Origin: Roseiarcus sp043739325
Lineage (GTDB): Bacteria; Pseudomonadota; Alphaproteobacteria; Rhizobiales; Beijerinckiaceae
Reading direction: 5' to 3'
Length of the DNA stretch: 62,972 bases
Assembly (NCBI GenBank): GCA_043739325.1
Contig: JAYUFK010000270.1
Span: forward strand, 1 to 62,972
The position numbers and the translations under genes are program-made. The notes beneath the pieces were generated by a model, which made no database searches, was not told the origin of the DNA, and worked only from the letters and a program-made list of their open reading frames with translations. Positions 45,492 to 56,579 of this stretch are shown here, in pieces. Within the stretch, counting starts at the first letter, position 1, and each line of letters opens with the position of its first letter.

Positions 45492-47180
45492 ATGTTGACC
45501 CAAAGCTATGTCCATGGCGCCAGCGCCAGGGCGCTGCTGGGCGAGACCGTCGGGGCGCTGTTGGATCGCATCGCGGGCGAAAATCCCAATCGCCCCGCCC
45601 TCGTCGCGCGCCATCAGGCTGTTCGATGGACCTATACCGATCTGCGAGAGCGAGCCGACGATCTTGCCGCCGGCCTCATTGCGCTTGGGCTGAAACCGGG
45701 CGAGCGCATCGGCATCTGGTCGCCCAACACAGCGGAATGGGTGGTGACGCAATTCGCCAGCGCCAAGGCCGGGCTGGTCCTCGTCAACATCAATCCGGCC
45801 TATCGCACGCACGAACTAGAATACGCGCTCAACAAGGTCGGCTGCCGGGCGCTGATCCTTAGCCCGGGTTTTCGCGGCAACGATTATCTCGCCAGCCTGC
45901 GCACGCTCGCGCCCGAGATCGACGCGGCGGCGCCCGGCGCGCTTGTCGCGAGCAAACTGCCCGAACTTAAATTCGTCATCCGGCTTGGGCGCGAGAAGAC
46001 GCTGGGCATGCTCAACTACGATGAGATCGCCGCGCCCGCGACGCATGCGCAACTCGCGGAAGTCGCAGCGCTCGCGCCGAGCTTGCAGTTCGACGATCCG
46101 ATCAATATCCAGTTCACCAGCGGCACGACGGGCGCGCCGAAGGGCGCGACGCTGACGCACCACAACATCGTCAACAACGGCTATTTCATCGGCGCGGCGA
46201 TGCGCCTGACGCCCAACGACAAGCTGTGTATTCCCGTGCCCTATTATCACTGCTTCGGCATGGTGCTGGGCAATCTCGCTTGCGTCACGCATGGCGCCTG
46301 CATGGTGTGTCCGGCCGAGGGGTTCGATCCGCTGGCGACATTGCAGGCCGTCGAAGAGGAGCGCTGCACCGGGCTGCATGGCGTGCCCACCATGTTCATC
46401 GCGATGCTTGGCCATCCCGAATTCCAGCGCTTCGATCTGACCTCGCTGCGCACCGGCATCATGGCCGGCTCGCCCTGCCCGGTCGAGGTCATGCGCAAGG
46501 TCGTTACGCAAATGCACATGCGCGAAGTCACGATCGCCTATGGCATGACCGAGACGAGCCCGGTGAGCTTCCAGAGCGATTGCGACGATCCGCTCGAGCG
46601 GCGCGTTTCGACGGTCGGGCGCATCCACCCGCATATCGAAGTGAAGATCGTCGACGCCAAGGGGCGCATCCTGCCGCCGGGCGAGACGGGCGAATTGCTG
46701 ACGCGCGGCTACAGCGTCATGCAGGGCTATTGGGGCGACGCGGAGGGCACCGCCAAGGCGATCGACGCCGCCGGCTACATGCACACCGGCGATCTCGCCA
46801 CGATTGACGCAGAAGGCTTCTGCAACATCGTCGGGCGGCTGAAAGACATGGTGATCCGCGGCGGCGAGAACATCTATCCCCGCGAAATCGAGGAGTTCCT
46901 TTATACCCACCCCGCTATCGCCGACGTGCAGGTTTTTGGCGTGCCCGATACGCACTATGGCGAGCAATTGTGCGCGTGGATCAAACTGCGGGCTGGCGCG
47001 ACGCTGAACGAGGCGGAAGTCGTGGCCTTCTGCAAGGCCTCGATGGCGCATTACAAGGCGCCGAGATACGTGCGTTTTGTCGAGGCGTTCCCGATGACCG
47101 TCACCGGCAAGGCGCAGAAATTCCTGATGCGGCAGGCGATGATCGACGAACTTGGCTTGAAGCTGGAAAAGACGGCTTGA
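45492..47180 (+). CDS. AMP-binding acyl-CoA synthetase
   Basis: 562 residues from ATG 45492. The ATP/AMP motif FTSGTTGAPKGATLTHHN, the YGMTETSPV block, GDLATIDAEGF and GRLKDMVIRGGENIYP with the C-terminal catalytic Lys (TGKAQKF) are complete. It activates a medium or long fatty or aryl acid as CoA thioester. Closest in layout to the FadD-type proteins of beta-oxidation. No beta-oxidation genes adjoin. Cytosolic. Confidence 0.92.
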   Translation: MLTQSYVHGASARALLGETVGALLDRIAGENPNRPALVARHQAVRWTYTDLRERADDLAAGLIALGLKPGERIGIWSPNTAEWVVTQFASAKAGLVLVNINPAYRTHELEYALNKVGCRALILSPGFRGNDYLASLRTLAPEIDAAAPGALVASKLPELKFVIRLGREKTLGMLNYDEIAAPATHAQLAEVAALAPSLQFDDPINIQFTSGTTGAPKGATLTHHNIVNNGYFIGAAMRLTPNDKLCIPVPYYHCFGMVLGNLACVTHGACMVCPAEGFDPLATLQAVEEERCTGLHGVPTMFIAMLGHPEFQRFDLTSLRTGIMAGSPCPVEVMRKVVTQMHMREVTIAYGMTETSPVSFQSDCDDPLERRVSTVGRIHPHIEVKIVDAKGRILPPGETGELLTRGYSVMQGYWGDAEGTAKAIDAAGYMHTGDLATIDAEGFCNIVGRLKDMVIRGGENIYPREIEEFLYTHPAIADVQVFGVPDTHYGEQLCAWIKLRAGATLNEAEVVAFCKASMAHYKAPRYVRFVEAFPMTVTGKAQKFLMRQAMIDELGLKLEKTA

Positions 47181-47349
47181 GCGGTTTGGCGAGGGATGGC
47201 CAAAAAAGCCTGATTTACCCTCTTCACTCCGTCTTCAGCAAATTTGTCGCATATGTACTTCACTTGGCAATTGGGCGCGGCGCGCTTAAATGATGGGTCG
47301 AAGCAGCGGGGCCGCTCTATGAAAACAGGCCCGAAGACGCTGCAGTGGG

Positions 47350-49284
<1,935 letters not shown>

Positions 49285-49294
49285 GCAGCGTTTG

Positions 49295-49321
49295 CCCTTC
49301 TCCCACTAAGCGGGAGAAGGG
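49295..49321. repeat. Hairpin between ftsH and the SPFH gene
   Basis: CCCTTCTCCC/GGGAGAAGGG with a 7-base loop lies in the 46-base gap between two convergent genes. No T-run. It may be a bidirectional stop or the same class of intergenic repeat seen at 41324 and 45286. Confidence 0.5.
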
Positions 49322-49330
49322 TCGCTTGGC

Positions 49331-51148
49331 CTATTTGGCCGGCGAACTCTCTGTCGGCCGCAAGAACGAGCCAAGGATCGCCGCTGGCCCATCCAGCGCG
49401 CCGCCCGCGCCGCCGACATAGACCTGCGGCAGCTTGAGATTGGCGACAAGTTCTGGATGCGCGCCAAGCAGGTCGAGCATCAGTTTGAGCTGCTGCAGCT
49501 TCAACACGCTATCCTTGCCCAGCACTTCGGCTTGCGCCGTTTGGCCCGCCGCCTGTTCTTCAAGGTAGAGGCGCTCGGCGTGGCCTTCCGCTTGCCGGCG
49601 ATCCTGCGCCAGCTGCGCGACTTTCACGGCCGTCTCGGCGGTGACGATGTCACGCTGCTGATCGGCGGTGGCGCGCGCTTGCTCGGTCTTCTGGCGCTGC
49701 TCTTGAGCGGTTTGCTCCTGGATATAGGCGGCGCGAAGCTGACCGGCGAGTTGCTCGCGTTGGCGCGCCAGCAACAGCTCGGGCGGAATCGCCGATTCGC
49801 CTAAGCGGATTTCCTTGATGTCGACGCCGGCGCGCCGCCCATCGATTTGGGCAAGCGCAAGGATCGCCTGTTCCAGCGCCGTGCGGTTTTCCACCGTGTC
49901 GAGCACCCGCGTCGGGCGCGTTGTCGATTTTGCCACGCCCTTGTCGTTGACATCAGCGACCGTGATCGCCCCGCCGTAGACGTTGCGCACAAGCGAGCGG
50001 ATCGAGGGTACAAGAATCCGCTGGTCGACGGCGTCCTGACCGCCGACCGCGGCGACAACGATAGGCGCATTCTCCGGCGTGATCTGCACGATGGCGCGCA
50101 GCTCCTGCGGAGTTTCCCAACCTTCGATCTTGGTGTTGATCGCCACATCGGCGGAATCGTTTGGCTTGGGAAATGACGCGCTGCGTTCGGTAACGGTGAT
50201 ATCGCCCTTGGCGTCGACTTTAAGATCGAGGTAGCGGCGGGTGAACCCGCCCTTGAATTCCAGCGTCGTTACACGCGTCGATACCAGCGTCACGTCAAAC
50301 GCATCGCGATTGAGATAATAGTCATTGGGCGGCAGCGATGTGTCCCATATCCCCTTGCAATATTGCGGCACAAGTTCGGCGGTCAGTCCGCCCTCATCGG
50401 TCTTGGCCGTTCTCGGTTTACAATCGACGCCAGCGCTTTGGACCGAGGATCGCACGACGCCGACGGAGCCGGCGGGCACACGCGTGATCGACGTATCGAG
50501 CGGCGTGTCCTCGTGGGTCAAGCCGCGAAGGTCATATATGTCGTCGTTGCTGGTGGTGACGTCGCGGCCATTCTTGACATAGCCGATCTTGACCTGAAAC
50601 AGCGCCAGATTGAGCGGATAGACGCCCGGCCTCAGCAGACTGAGCTGCAGCCCCTTCTGGCCGCCGTGGGTCATGAAATATTCCGCGTCGAGGAACTTTT
50701 GCTGCTCCGCTTCGGGCCAGGCGTCGGCCATGATCTGCCCGACGCCCAGCGAGTCGCCGTCATTTGCGACGATACGACCGTAAAAGCCATTCGGAACCGT
50801 GACAATGGGGACCAGATCGACGCGATTGAGCACGTTGAAGAACACCGAAATCCGGAACGTGCCGGGCGGGATAATCTCCGCCTGGTAGCCGGTCTCGCCG
50901 CGCGCCGCGATGATGTGTCCGGGCGGGATGTTTGACAGGCCATAGATCTTGCGGACGATCCCCACCTCATTGGCGGGGATTGTAATGATGCTGGTCGCCA
51001 GAACCTCGTAAAGCGTCACCAGCCCGAACAGAAGCCGCAGGCCGCCGATCGCCCCGGTGCGCCGCCAACCGGTGATCGCGTCGGGCACCACGCGGGGCGC
51101 GAACAAAAGCGCCGCGATTGCGGCGAAAGCGATCAGGATTTCCAACAT
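49331..51148 (-). CDS. SPFH/band 7 (prohibitin-like) membrane protein
   Basis: 605 residues. Two N-terminal hydrophobic helices (about 2-20, 33-52), then an SPFH core starting at TIPANEVGIVRKIYG. A coiled-coil segment rich in Gln, Glu, Ala and Arg (about 455-550, QEQTAQEQRQKTEQARATAD) follows, as in flotillins. Such proteins form ring assemblies at the inner membrane, and HflK/HflC members hold FtsH. It sits between ftsH and glmM on the opposite strand. A role with FtsH is inferred. Confidence 0.87.
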   Translation of the reverse strand: MLEILIAFAAIAALLFAPRVVPDAITGWRRTGAIGGLRLLFGLVTLYEVLATSIITIPANEVGIVRKIYGLSNIPPGHIIAARGETGYQAEIIPPGTFRISVFFNVLNRVDLVPIVTVPNGFYGRIVANDGDSLGVGQIMADAWPEAEQQKFLDAEYFMTHGGQKGLQLSLLRPGVYPLNLALFQVKIGYVKNGRDVTTSNDDIYDLRGLTHEDTPLDTSITRVPAGSVGVVRSSVQSAGVDCKPRTAKTDEGGLTAELVPQYCKGIWDTSLPPNDYYLNRDAFDVTLVSTRVTTLEFKGGFTRRYLDLKVDAKGDITVTERSASFPKPNDSADVAINTKIEGWETPQELRAIVQITPENAPIVVAAVGGQDAVDQRILVPSIRSLVRNVYGGAITVADVNDKGVAKSTTRPTRVLDTVENRTALEQAILALAQIDGRRAGVDIKEIRLGESAIPPELLLARQREQLAGQLRAAYIQEQTAQEQRQKTEQARATADQQRDIVTAETAVKVAQLAQDRRQAEGHAERLYLEEQAAGQTAQAEVLGKDSVLKLQQLKLMLDLLGAHPELVANLKLPQVYVGGAGGALDGPAAILGSFLRPTESSPAK

Positions 51149-51368
51149 TGGCGGGTTCTCGGCGGTGAAGGCGGCGCGCTATCCCTACGACGCGCCAGCT
51201 TAACTTACCCCAGACTTATTTGCATATCGCGCGAAATTACATTGCGGAATGGCTTCAAAACGTCTGGACTCCGTTTACGCTTTGCAAAGAATTTTGAACC
51301 ATCGAGACCGTAAAATGCTCTATGGAGAAAAGCCTGCGAAGGCGGGGAAACCGTTGCGAGGACTTCCA

Positions 51369-52718
51369 ATGGCGCGCAAATATTTCGGCACGGACGGTAT
51401 TCGCGGCCGGGCCAATGGCAAGATCACCGCTGAACTGGCGATGAAAGTCGGTCAGGCAGCTGGCCTCGCCCACCGCAACGGCGAACATCGCCATCGCGTC
51501 GTCATTGGCAAGGACACGCGCCTGTCCGGCTATATGATCGAATACGCCCTCGTCGCTGGCTTCACTTCGGTCGGTATGGACGTTCTGCTGCTCGGCCCGG
51601 TGCCGACCCCGGCCGTGGCGATGCTGACGCGCTCGATGCGCTGCGATCTGGGCGTGATGATTTCCGCCTCGCACAATCCCTTCGAGGACAATGGGATTAA
51701 ACTATTCGGCCCGGACGGATTCAAGCTGTCGGATGGAAACGAGATTGAAATCGAAACATTGATGGACAGCGAAATGACGCCGCGTCTGGCCAAATCGCGC
51801 GACCTTGGCCGCGCCCGCCGCGTTGACGACGTGCAGGCGCGCTATATCGAATTCGCGAAAGGCACACTGCCGCGCAACGTCTCGCTCAGCGGCCTGCGCA
51901 TCGTGATCGATTGCGCGCATGGCGCCGCGTACAAAGTGGCGCCCGAGGCGCTGTGGGAGCTCGGCGCGGAAGTCTTCAAGATCGGCGTCGAGCCGGACGG
52001 CATGAACATCAATCTCGATGTCGGTTCGACTTCGCCGGAGGCCTTGTCGCGCAAGGTGAGGGAAATGCGCGCCGACATCGGCATTGCTCTCGACGGCGAC
52101 GCCGACCGCGTGCTGATCATCGACGAGAAGGGCCGTATCGTCGATGGCGACCAGTTAATGGCGGTGGTCGCCGAAAGCTGGCAGGCAGACGGGCGGCTGT
52201 TAAAGCCTGGCATTGTCGCAACGATTATGTCGAACCTCGGTCTCGAGCGGTATCTGGAAAGCCTCGGTCTGACGCTCGAGCGCACCGCTGTCGGCGACCG
52301 CTACGTGCTTGAGCGCATGCGCGAGAAAGGCTATAATGTCGGTGGCGAGCAATCCGGCCATATCATTCTTTCCGACTACGCCACGACCGGCGATGGGCTC
52401 GTCGCCGCCTTGCAGGTGCTGGCGGTGGTTCAGCGCAAGAACAAACCCGTCAGCGAAGTCTGCCACCGCTTCGACCCACTGCCGCAACTTCTGCGCAGCG
52501 TGCGTTTCAACGGCGGACGACCGCTGGAGGCCGCGCATGTGGTGAAGGCCATTGCCGACGCCGAGGCCAGGTTGGGCAAGCACGGCCGCCTTGTCATCCG
52601 CCCATCGGGCACCGAGCCGGTGATCCGCGTTATGGCCGAAGCCGACGATCGCGCGCTGGTCGAGACTCTCGTAAACGAAGTTTGCGACGCGGTGGCCGCA
52701 TCGGCGGAGGCGGCTTAA
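51369..52718 (+). CDS. glmM: Phosphoglucosamine mutase
   Basis: 449 residues from ATG 51369. The catalytic serine lies in ISASHNPFEDNGIK (about 100), the metal loop in DGDADRVL and the sugar-phosphate site in RPSGTEPVIR near the end. It converts glucosamine 6-phosphate to glucosamine 1-phosphate for peptidoglycan and LPS precursors. A longer open frame upstream adds 40 residues without family support; the family starts at ARKYFGTDGIRG. Expression is probably from its own promoter since the previous gene is reversed. Confidence 0.95.
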   Translation: MARKYFGTDGIRGRANGKITAELAMKVGQAAGLAHRNGEHRHRVVIGKDTRLSGYMIEYALVAGFTSVGMDVLLLGPVPTPAVAMLTRSMRCDLGVMISASHNPFEDNGIKLFGPDGFKLSDGNEIEIETLMDSEMTPRLAKSRDLGRARRVDDVQARYIEFAKGTLPRNVSLSGLRIVIDCAHGAAYKVAPEALWELGAEVFKIGVEPDGMNINLDVGSTSPEALSRKVREMRADIGIALDGDADRVLIIDEKGRIVDGDQLMAVVAESWQADGRLLKPGIVATIMSNLGLERYLESLGLTLERTAVGDRYVLERMREKGYNVGGEQSGHIILSDYATTGDGLVAALQVLAVVQRKNKPVSEVCHRFDPLPQLLRSVRFNGGRPLEAAHVVKAIADAEARLGKHGRLVIRPSGTEPVIRVMAEADDRALVETLVNEVCDAVAASAEAA

Positions 52719-52826
52719 CCGGGAGTTTCCCAACCCTGATGCAATTTTGCATCCGGTTGACGAATTATCCGCCCGGCTCTTTTCAAAACCGGGAATCGTC
52801 GTATTCTCGAGGGGTAGTCAACAACT

Positions 52827-52914
52827 GAAAGGAGGTGATCCAGTGTCTCATTGTCTATCGCCACAAGTGACGAGCAGGGCCTGGGTTATTGTCCGTGCGG
52901 AGCACTACGCATAG
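52827..52914 (+). CDS. 23-codon mini-ORF with full anti-16S ribosome binding site
   Basis: A GTG at 52843 opens a 23-codon frame (residues MSHCLSPQVT then SRAWVIVRAEHYA) ending at TAG 52914. Two bases before it is AAAGGAGGTGATCC, which is the exact complement of the 3' end of 16S rRNA (GGATCACCTCCTTT). That extended Shine-Dalgarno sequence is stronger than any other in this window. A terminator follows at 52968. It may be a tiny translated peptide, a leader, or an RNA whose job is to hold ribosomes. I do not recognise the peptide; function unknown. Confidence 0.6.
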
Positions 52915-52967
52915 CAGACACCCAGTTGAGTTAGTCCTGAGCGATCTCTGCGTGGTCGCGACAATGG

Positions 52968-53000
52968 AAAGGCCGCCCCCGAAGGCGGCCTTTCTTCTTT
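52968..53000 (+). terminator. Rho-independent terminator of the mini-ORF unit
   Basis: Ten-pair stem AAAGGCCGCC/GGCGGCCTTT with a CCCGAA loop, followed by CTTCTTTT. It closes a transcript of about 150-250 bases that includes the mini-ORF and stops before the next gene at 53107. Confidence 0.88.
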
Positions 53001-53106
53001 TCGGCGTCTATTAGTCGAATCTTTTCAATGGTCATCGACAATTTCTTTTCGAATATCCGAATTGCGGATAGTGTAACTCCGTGAACAATTCGCGAGGGAC
53101 GAGGCT

Positions 53107-53532
53107 TTGCCCGAACTGACTGACGCCAGCGGAAAGAAATCTTCCGCCCGCTCGGCAGCGGTCCGGGCGGCGGCGCGCCTTGCCAGGGAACGGCGCGACC
53201 AGCGCGTCATCAGCGGCCTTGCCCTTGGCGTCGCGATGGACAAGCTCGCCAGCCAAGAGAACGTTTCTGTCAAACGGCTTCGGATCATTGCGCGCGCTGC
53301 GCTGGCCCGGCGCGGTGTGGGCCGCTGGGATGACCGGCGGCATCTCGAATTGGCCCGGTTGAATAGCGCTATGCGAGTTGCGACTGCCGGGCTGATGGCG
53401 GGCGAGCTGAAGGCTGTCGATCGCGTGATCGAACTCGTTCGCGCCTTTGACCGCGCGGCTGAGCCATGGTCGGCCCGCCGAAAGCTCTTTGGAGAAAAGA
53501 AGTTCAACGGCGGGAAATCGCTTCGCAAGTAA
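53107..53532 (+). CDS. Basic helical hypothetical protein
   Basis: 141 residues, TTG start at 53107. Strongly basic and Ala/Arg-rich: SAAVRAAARLARERRDQRVI, then DKLASQENVSVKRLRIIARAAL, which looks like a helix-turn-helix, and VATAGLMAGELKAVDRVIELVRAFDR. The layout recalls short terminase-small-subunit-like proteins of Hyphomicrobiales, but no phage genes adjoin. A DNA-binding role is a guess from composition. It stands behind the mini-ORF terminator. Confidence 0.55.
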   Translation: MPELTDASGKKSSARSAAVRAAARLARERRDQRVISGLALGVAMDKLASQENVSVKRLRIIARAALARRGVGRWDDRRHLELARLNSAMRVATAGLMAGELKAVDRVIELVRAFDRAAEPWSARRKLFGEKKFNGGKSLRK

Positions 53533-53732
53533 CTGAAAACAATCGGCCTACTCTGTGAATGGCGCCGGTCGTCCTTCCACCATGCGGGATTGCCGAACTC
53601 TACCGCTTGGCGAACCCGAAGCAAACGTATAGCTTTTGTTGACCGCAACCAGCCGAAGGCCGTGCGGCGAAATGGCCCGACCGTATCCAGCCCTGGCTGC
53701 GATTGGGCAAACAACACTAGCGGGAGGATACG

Positions 53733-54986
53733 ATGAAATTCGCCACAGCCACTGCCCTGGCTCTGCTAACAATCACGACCGGCTCGATCGCGGCCCATGC
53801 CGAGGATGCTCTCGACATGCTTCAGTCCATGCATAAAACCCCGCCGATAGACTGGCCGACGATCCCGCAGACTGGGCCCAAGGCCGATCAGGTCAGGCAG
53901 ATCCTGACCAAGATCAAAATGCCGCCGGGATTCCATATCGATCTCTACGCGCTCGTGCCTGACGCCCGCCACATGGCTGTGGGCACGCAGGGCATCGTGA
54001 CGTTCGTTGGCACCCGCAAAAACAAGATCTACGCGGTGACCGATCGCGCCCGCAGCGGCGTCGCGGAGGAGGTCAAGGAATTTGCTCCCTCGATCCAGAA
54101 GAACCTGCCAAACGGGCCGTGCTTCTCCAAGGACGGGTTCCTCTACGTCGCCGAACAGAATCGCGTGCTACAGTTTCCGGCCGCCGAGTTCTTCTACGAA
54201 GGCCAAGACGTTGCGGTCGGCGTTGTCGTCCCTGAAGGTCAGCTGATTCCCAAGTCGGAAGAGAGCTTCAACCATACCGCGCGCGAATGTCGCGTTGGTC
54301 CCGACAACAAGCTCTATATCCAGCTTGGCCAACCCTACAATGTGCCGCCGAAAGACAAGCTCGATTTGTATAAGAAGGTCGGCATCGGCGGCATCATCCG
54401 CATGGACCAGGACGGCAAGAACCGCGAAGTCTTCGCGACGGGCCTGCGCAACCCCGTAGGCATGGACTTCAACCCGAAGGACAAGTCGCTTTGGTCGAAC
54501 GACAACCAGGTCGACGGCATGGGCGACGACATTCCTGCTGGCGAGATGAACCGCATCGACAAGGCGGGCTTGAACTTCGGCTTCCCGTGGTACGGCGGCG
54601 GACATACGCGCACCAAGGAATACGCGTCCGAGACGCCGCCGGCTGATGTCGTATTCCCTGAAGTCGAGCAGGCCCCGCACGCGGCTGACCTCGGCCTGAC
54701 GTTCTATACCGGCAGCATGTTCCCGGCGAAGTACCAGGGCGCGATCTTCTCTGCGCAGCACGGGTCCTGGAACCGCACCGTGCCAGTCGGCGCCCGCGTG
54801 ATGGTCACCTTCCTCAAGGAAGACGGCCATGTCGCTGGTCCGTCGATTCCCTTCGCGGAAGGCTGGAATGAGAGCGGCCATTATCTCGGCCGTCCGGTCG
54901 ACGTCGCTGTGTCGTGGGATGGTTCGCTGCTGGTCTCCGACGACCTTGTCGGCGCGATCTATCGCATCACCTACGACGGCAAGTAA
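53733..54986 (+). CDS. Sorbosone/glucose dehydrogenase family beta-propeller, secreted
   Basis: 417 residues. The signal peptide (MKFATATALALL... to AAHAE) exports it. The six-bladed GSDH fold shows FNHTARECRVGPDNKLYIQLG (with a catalytic-type His), ATGLRNPVGMDFNP and WSNDNQVDGMGDD. These enzymes use PQQ to oxidise aldoses or sorbosone in the periplasm. A cytochrome c gene follows and pqqE/pqqD lie just beyond, which supports PQQ dependence. The substrate is unproven. GGGAGGA precedes the ATG. Confidence 0.87.
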   Translation: MKFATATALALLTITTGSIAAHAEDALDMLQSMHKTPPIDWPTIPQTGPKADQVRQILTKIKMPPGFHIDLYALVPDARHMAVGTQGIVTFVGTRKNKIYAVTDRARSGVAEEVKEFAPSIQKNLPNGPCFSKDGFLYVAEQNRVLQFPAAEFFYEGQDVAVGVVVPEGQLIPKSEESFNHTARECRVGPDNKLYIQLGQPYNVPPKDKLDLYKKVGIGGIIRMDQDGKNREVFATGLRNPVGMDFNPKDKSLWSNDNQVDGMGDDIPAGEMNRIDKAGLNFGFPWYGGGHTRTKEYASETPPADVVFPEVEQAPHAADLGLTFYTGSMFPAKYQGAIFSAQHGSWNRTVPVGARVMVTFLKEDGHVAGPSIPFAEGWNESGHYLGRPVDVAVSWDGSLLVSDDLVGAIYRITYDGK

Positions 54987-55006
54987 GCAGACCTGATCAA
55001 GTCGGA

Positions 55007-55038
55007 CAGCTCCGGTGCAAGCCGGAGCTGTTTTTTTT
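55007..55038 (+). terminator. Rho-independent terminator between dehydrogenase and cytochrome genes
   Basis: Nine-pair stem CAGCTCCGG/CCGGAGCTG with a 6-base loop and eight T residues. It lies only 34 bases before the cytochrome start, so the cytochrome is probably expressed from read-through or its own promoter. Confidence 0.9.
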
Positions 55039-55071
55039 GAGCGACTGTCGGCGGGCCAAATGGAGAGATTG

Positions 55072-55428
55072 ATGATCGCGCGGAAGCTGGCGAGGCACGT
55101 TGTATTTTCAGTTGTTGCCGCTGTTGTCCCCGCGGTGGCGAGCGCGCCCGCCTTCGCCGACGGCGATGTCACCGCGGGACGGGAGGCAGCGCATCAATGC
55201 GAGGTCTGCCACGGCCTCGACGGCCTGTCGAAAACGCCGGAGGCGCCCAATCTCGCCGGCCAGAACCAGAACTATCTGATCAAGCAGTTGGGCGATTTCA
55301 AAGCTGGCAAGCGCGAGAACGAGATGATGTCGGTGGTTGTCCCGTCGCTCACCGATCAGGACATCGAGAACCTCGCCGCCTATTATTCGGCGATCGAAGT
55401 CAAGATCGGAAAAATTCCGGGACAGTAG
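55072..55428 (+). CDS. Class I c-type cytochrome
   Basis: 118 residues from ATG 55072 with GGAGAG upstream. A signal peptide of about 32 residues ending AFADG is followed by the heme motif CEVCHG and a Met-rich axial ligand region NEMMSVVVPSLT. It is a periplasmic electron carrier, probably accepting electrons from the sorbosone dehydrogenase-type enzyme just upstream. A single heme is predicted. Confidence 0.9.
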   Translation: MIARKLARHVVFSVVAAVVPAVASAPAFADGDVTAGREAAHQCEVCHGLDGLSKTPEAPNLAGQNQNYLIKQLGDFKAGKRENEMMSVVVPSLTDQDIENLAAYYSAIEVKIGKIPGQ

Positions 55429-55442
55429 CGTTCGGTCGGCGC

Positions 55443-56579
55443 CTAGACCGTGACAACCGGTTCCGCAACGGTTTCCATCCGCCGATAGACATACGCAACT
55501 TCGCCTGCTGGCGCGCTGTCGCGCCGCGCAATCTCCGCCATGATCGCGTGATGCGGCGACAGATGGCAGGCGGGATCGGTCGCGCTGGCATCGCCAACAA
55601 GCGCCAACGCCTGGCAACGACAACCGCCGAAATCGATCTCGCGCCGATCGCAACTGCGACACGGTTCGGGCATCCAGTCCGTGCCGCGAAACGCCTTGAA
55701 AGCCGGCGCGTTCACCCAGATATCGCCAAGCGAATGATCCTGCACATGCCAGAATTCCAGCCCTGGAATCGTCTCCGACGCATGACACGGCAAGACCTTA
55801 CCGGTCGGTGAAACGTTGAGTGTTTGCCGACCCCAACCGCCCATGCAGGGTTTGGGCGTTCGCGCGTGATAATCCGGCGCGACGTGATCGATAACGATCT
55901 GGTCCTTGACCCGCTCGCGCAGCGCCTCGACCTCGTTCCAGGCGCCATCCGCCTGCTCGCGCGACGGCATCAGCGCCGCCCGATTTTTCAGCGCCCAGCC
56001 GTAATATTGCGTATGCGCGATCTCGACGCGTCGCGCGCCATAGGCGATCGCCAACTCGACCATCCGCGCCGCACGCGAAACGTTAGCGCGATGAATGACG
56101 GCATTGATCGTCAACGGCATGCCGCTGGCTACCACCCATTTCGCCACTTCGCGCTTCCGGGCAAACGCGCCCTTGTACCCCGCGATATGGTCGGCGCTGG
56201 CTTCCTCGCAATCCTGCATCGAAAGCTGAACGTGATCGAGACCAGCCTTGTCGAGCTGCGCGACCAACGCCTCGGTCACGCCAATACCGGACGTGATCAG
56301 GTTCGAGTAAAGTCCAATTGAGGCGCAGTGGGCGACGAGTTCAACCAGATCGCGGCGCGCGGCAGGTTCGCCGCCGGACAAGTGGACCTGCAACACGCCA
56401 AGCGCGTTGGCTTCATCGAAAACCCGCTTCCACGTCGCTGCATCCATCTCGCCGCTGCGCTTGTCCATAGAGAGCGGATTGGAACAATACGGACACCCCA
56501 GCGGGCAACGGTGCGTAAGCTCTGCAAGCAGACCGATGGGCGCCGGCGGAGCGGGTGTTGCAGCGATTGGCGTGTTCAT
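55443..56579 (-). CDS. pqqE: PQQ biosynthesis radical SAM protein PqqE
   Basis: 378 residues. The radical SAM cluster motif CPLGCPYC is at about 30-37. The C-terminal SPASM cysteines lie in CMGGWGRQT, LPCHASE, CRSCDRREIDFGGCRC. PqqE makes the carbon-carbon crosslink between Glu and Tyr in the PqqA peptide, with PqqD presenting the peptide. The stop of pqqD overlaps its ATG by four bases. The pqqA, B and C genes are not in this window. Confidence 0.95.
   Translation of the reverse strand: MNTPIAATPAPPAPIGLLAELTHRCPLGCPYCSNPLSMDKRSGEMDAATWKRVFDEANALGVLQVHLSGGEPAARRDLVELVAHCASIGLYSNLITSGIGVTEALVAQLDKAGLDHVQLSMQDCEEASADHIAGYKGAFARKREVAKWVVASGMPLTINAVIHRANVSRAARMVELAIAYGARRVEIAHTQYYGWALKNRAALMPSREQADGAWNEVEALRERVKDQIVIDHVAPDYHARTPKPCMGGWGRQTLNVSPTGKVLPCHASETIPGLEFWHVQDHSLGDIWVNAPAFKAFRGTDWMPEPCRSCDRREIDFGGCRCQALALVGDASATDPACHLSPHHAIMAEIARRDSAPAGEVAYVYRRMETVAEPVVTV

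Noticed and set aside
45816..47051. 411-residue minus-strand frame opposite the acyl-CoA synthetase
   Set aside because: Antisense shadow rich in Arg and His with no recognisable motif.
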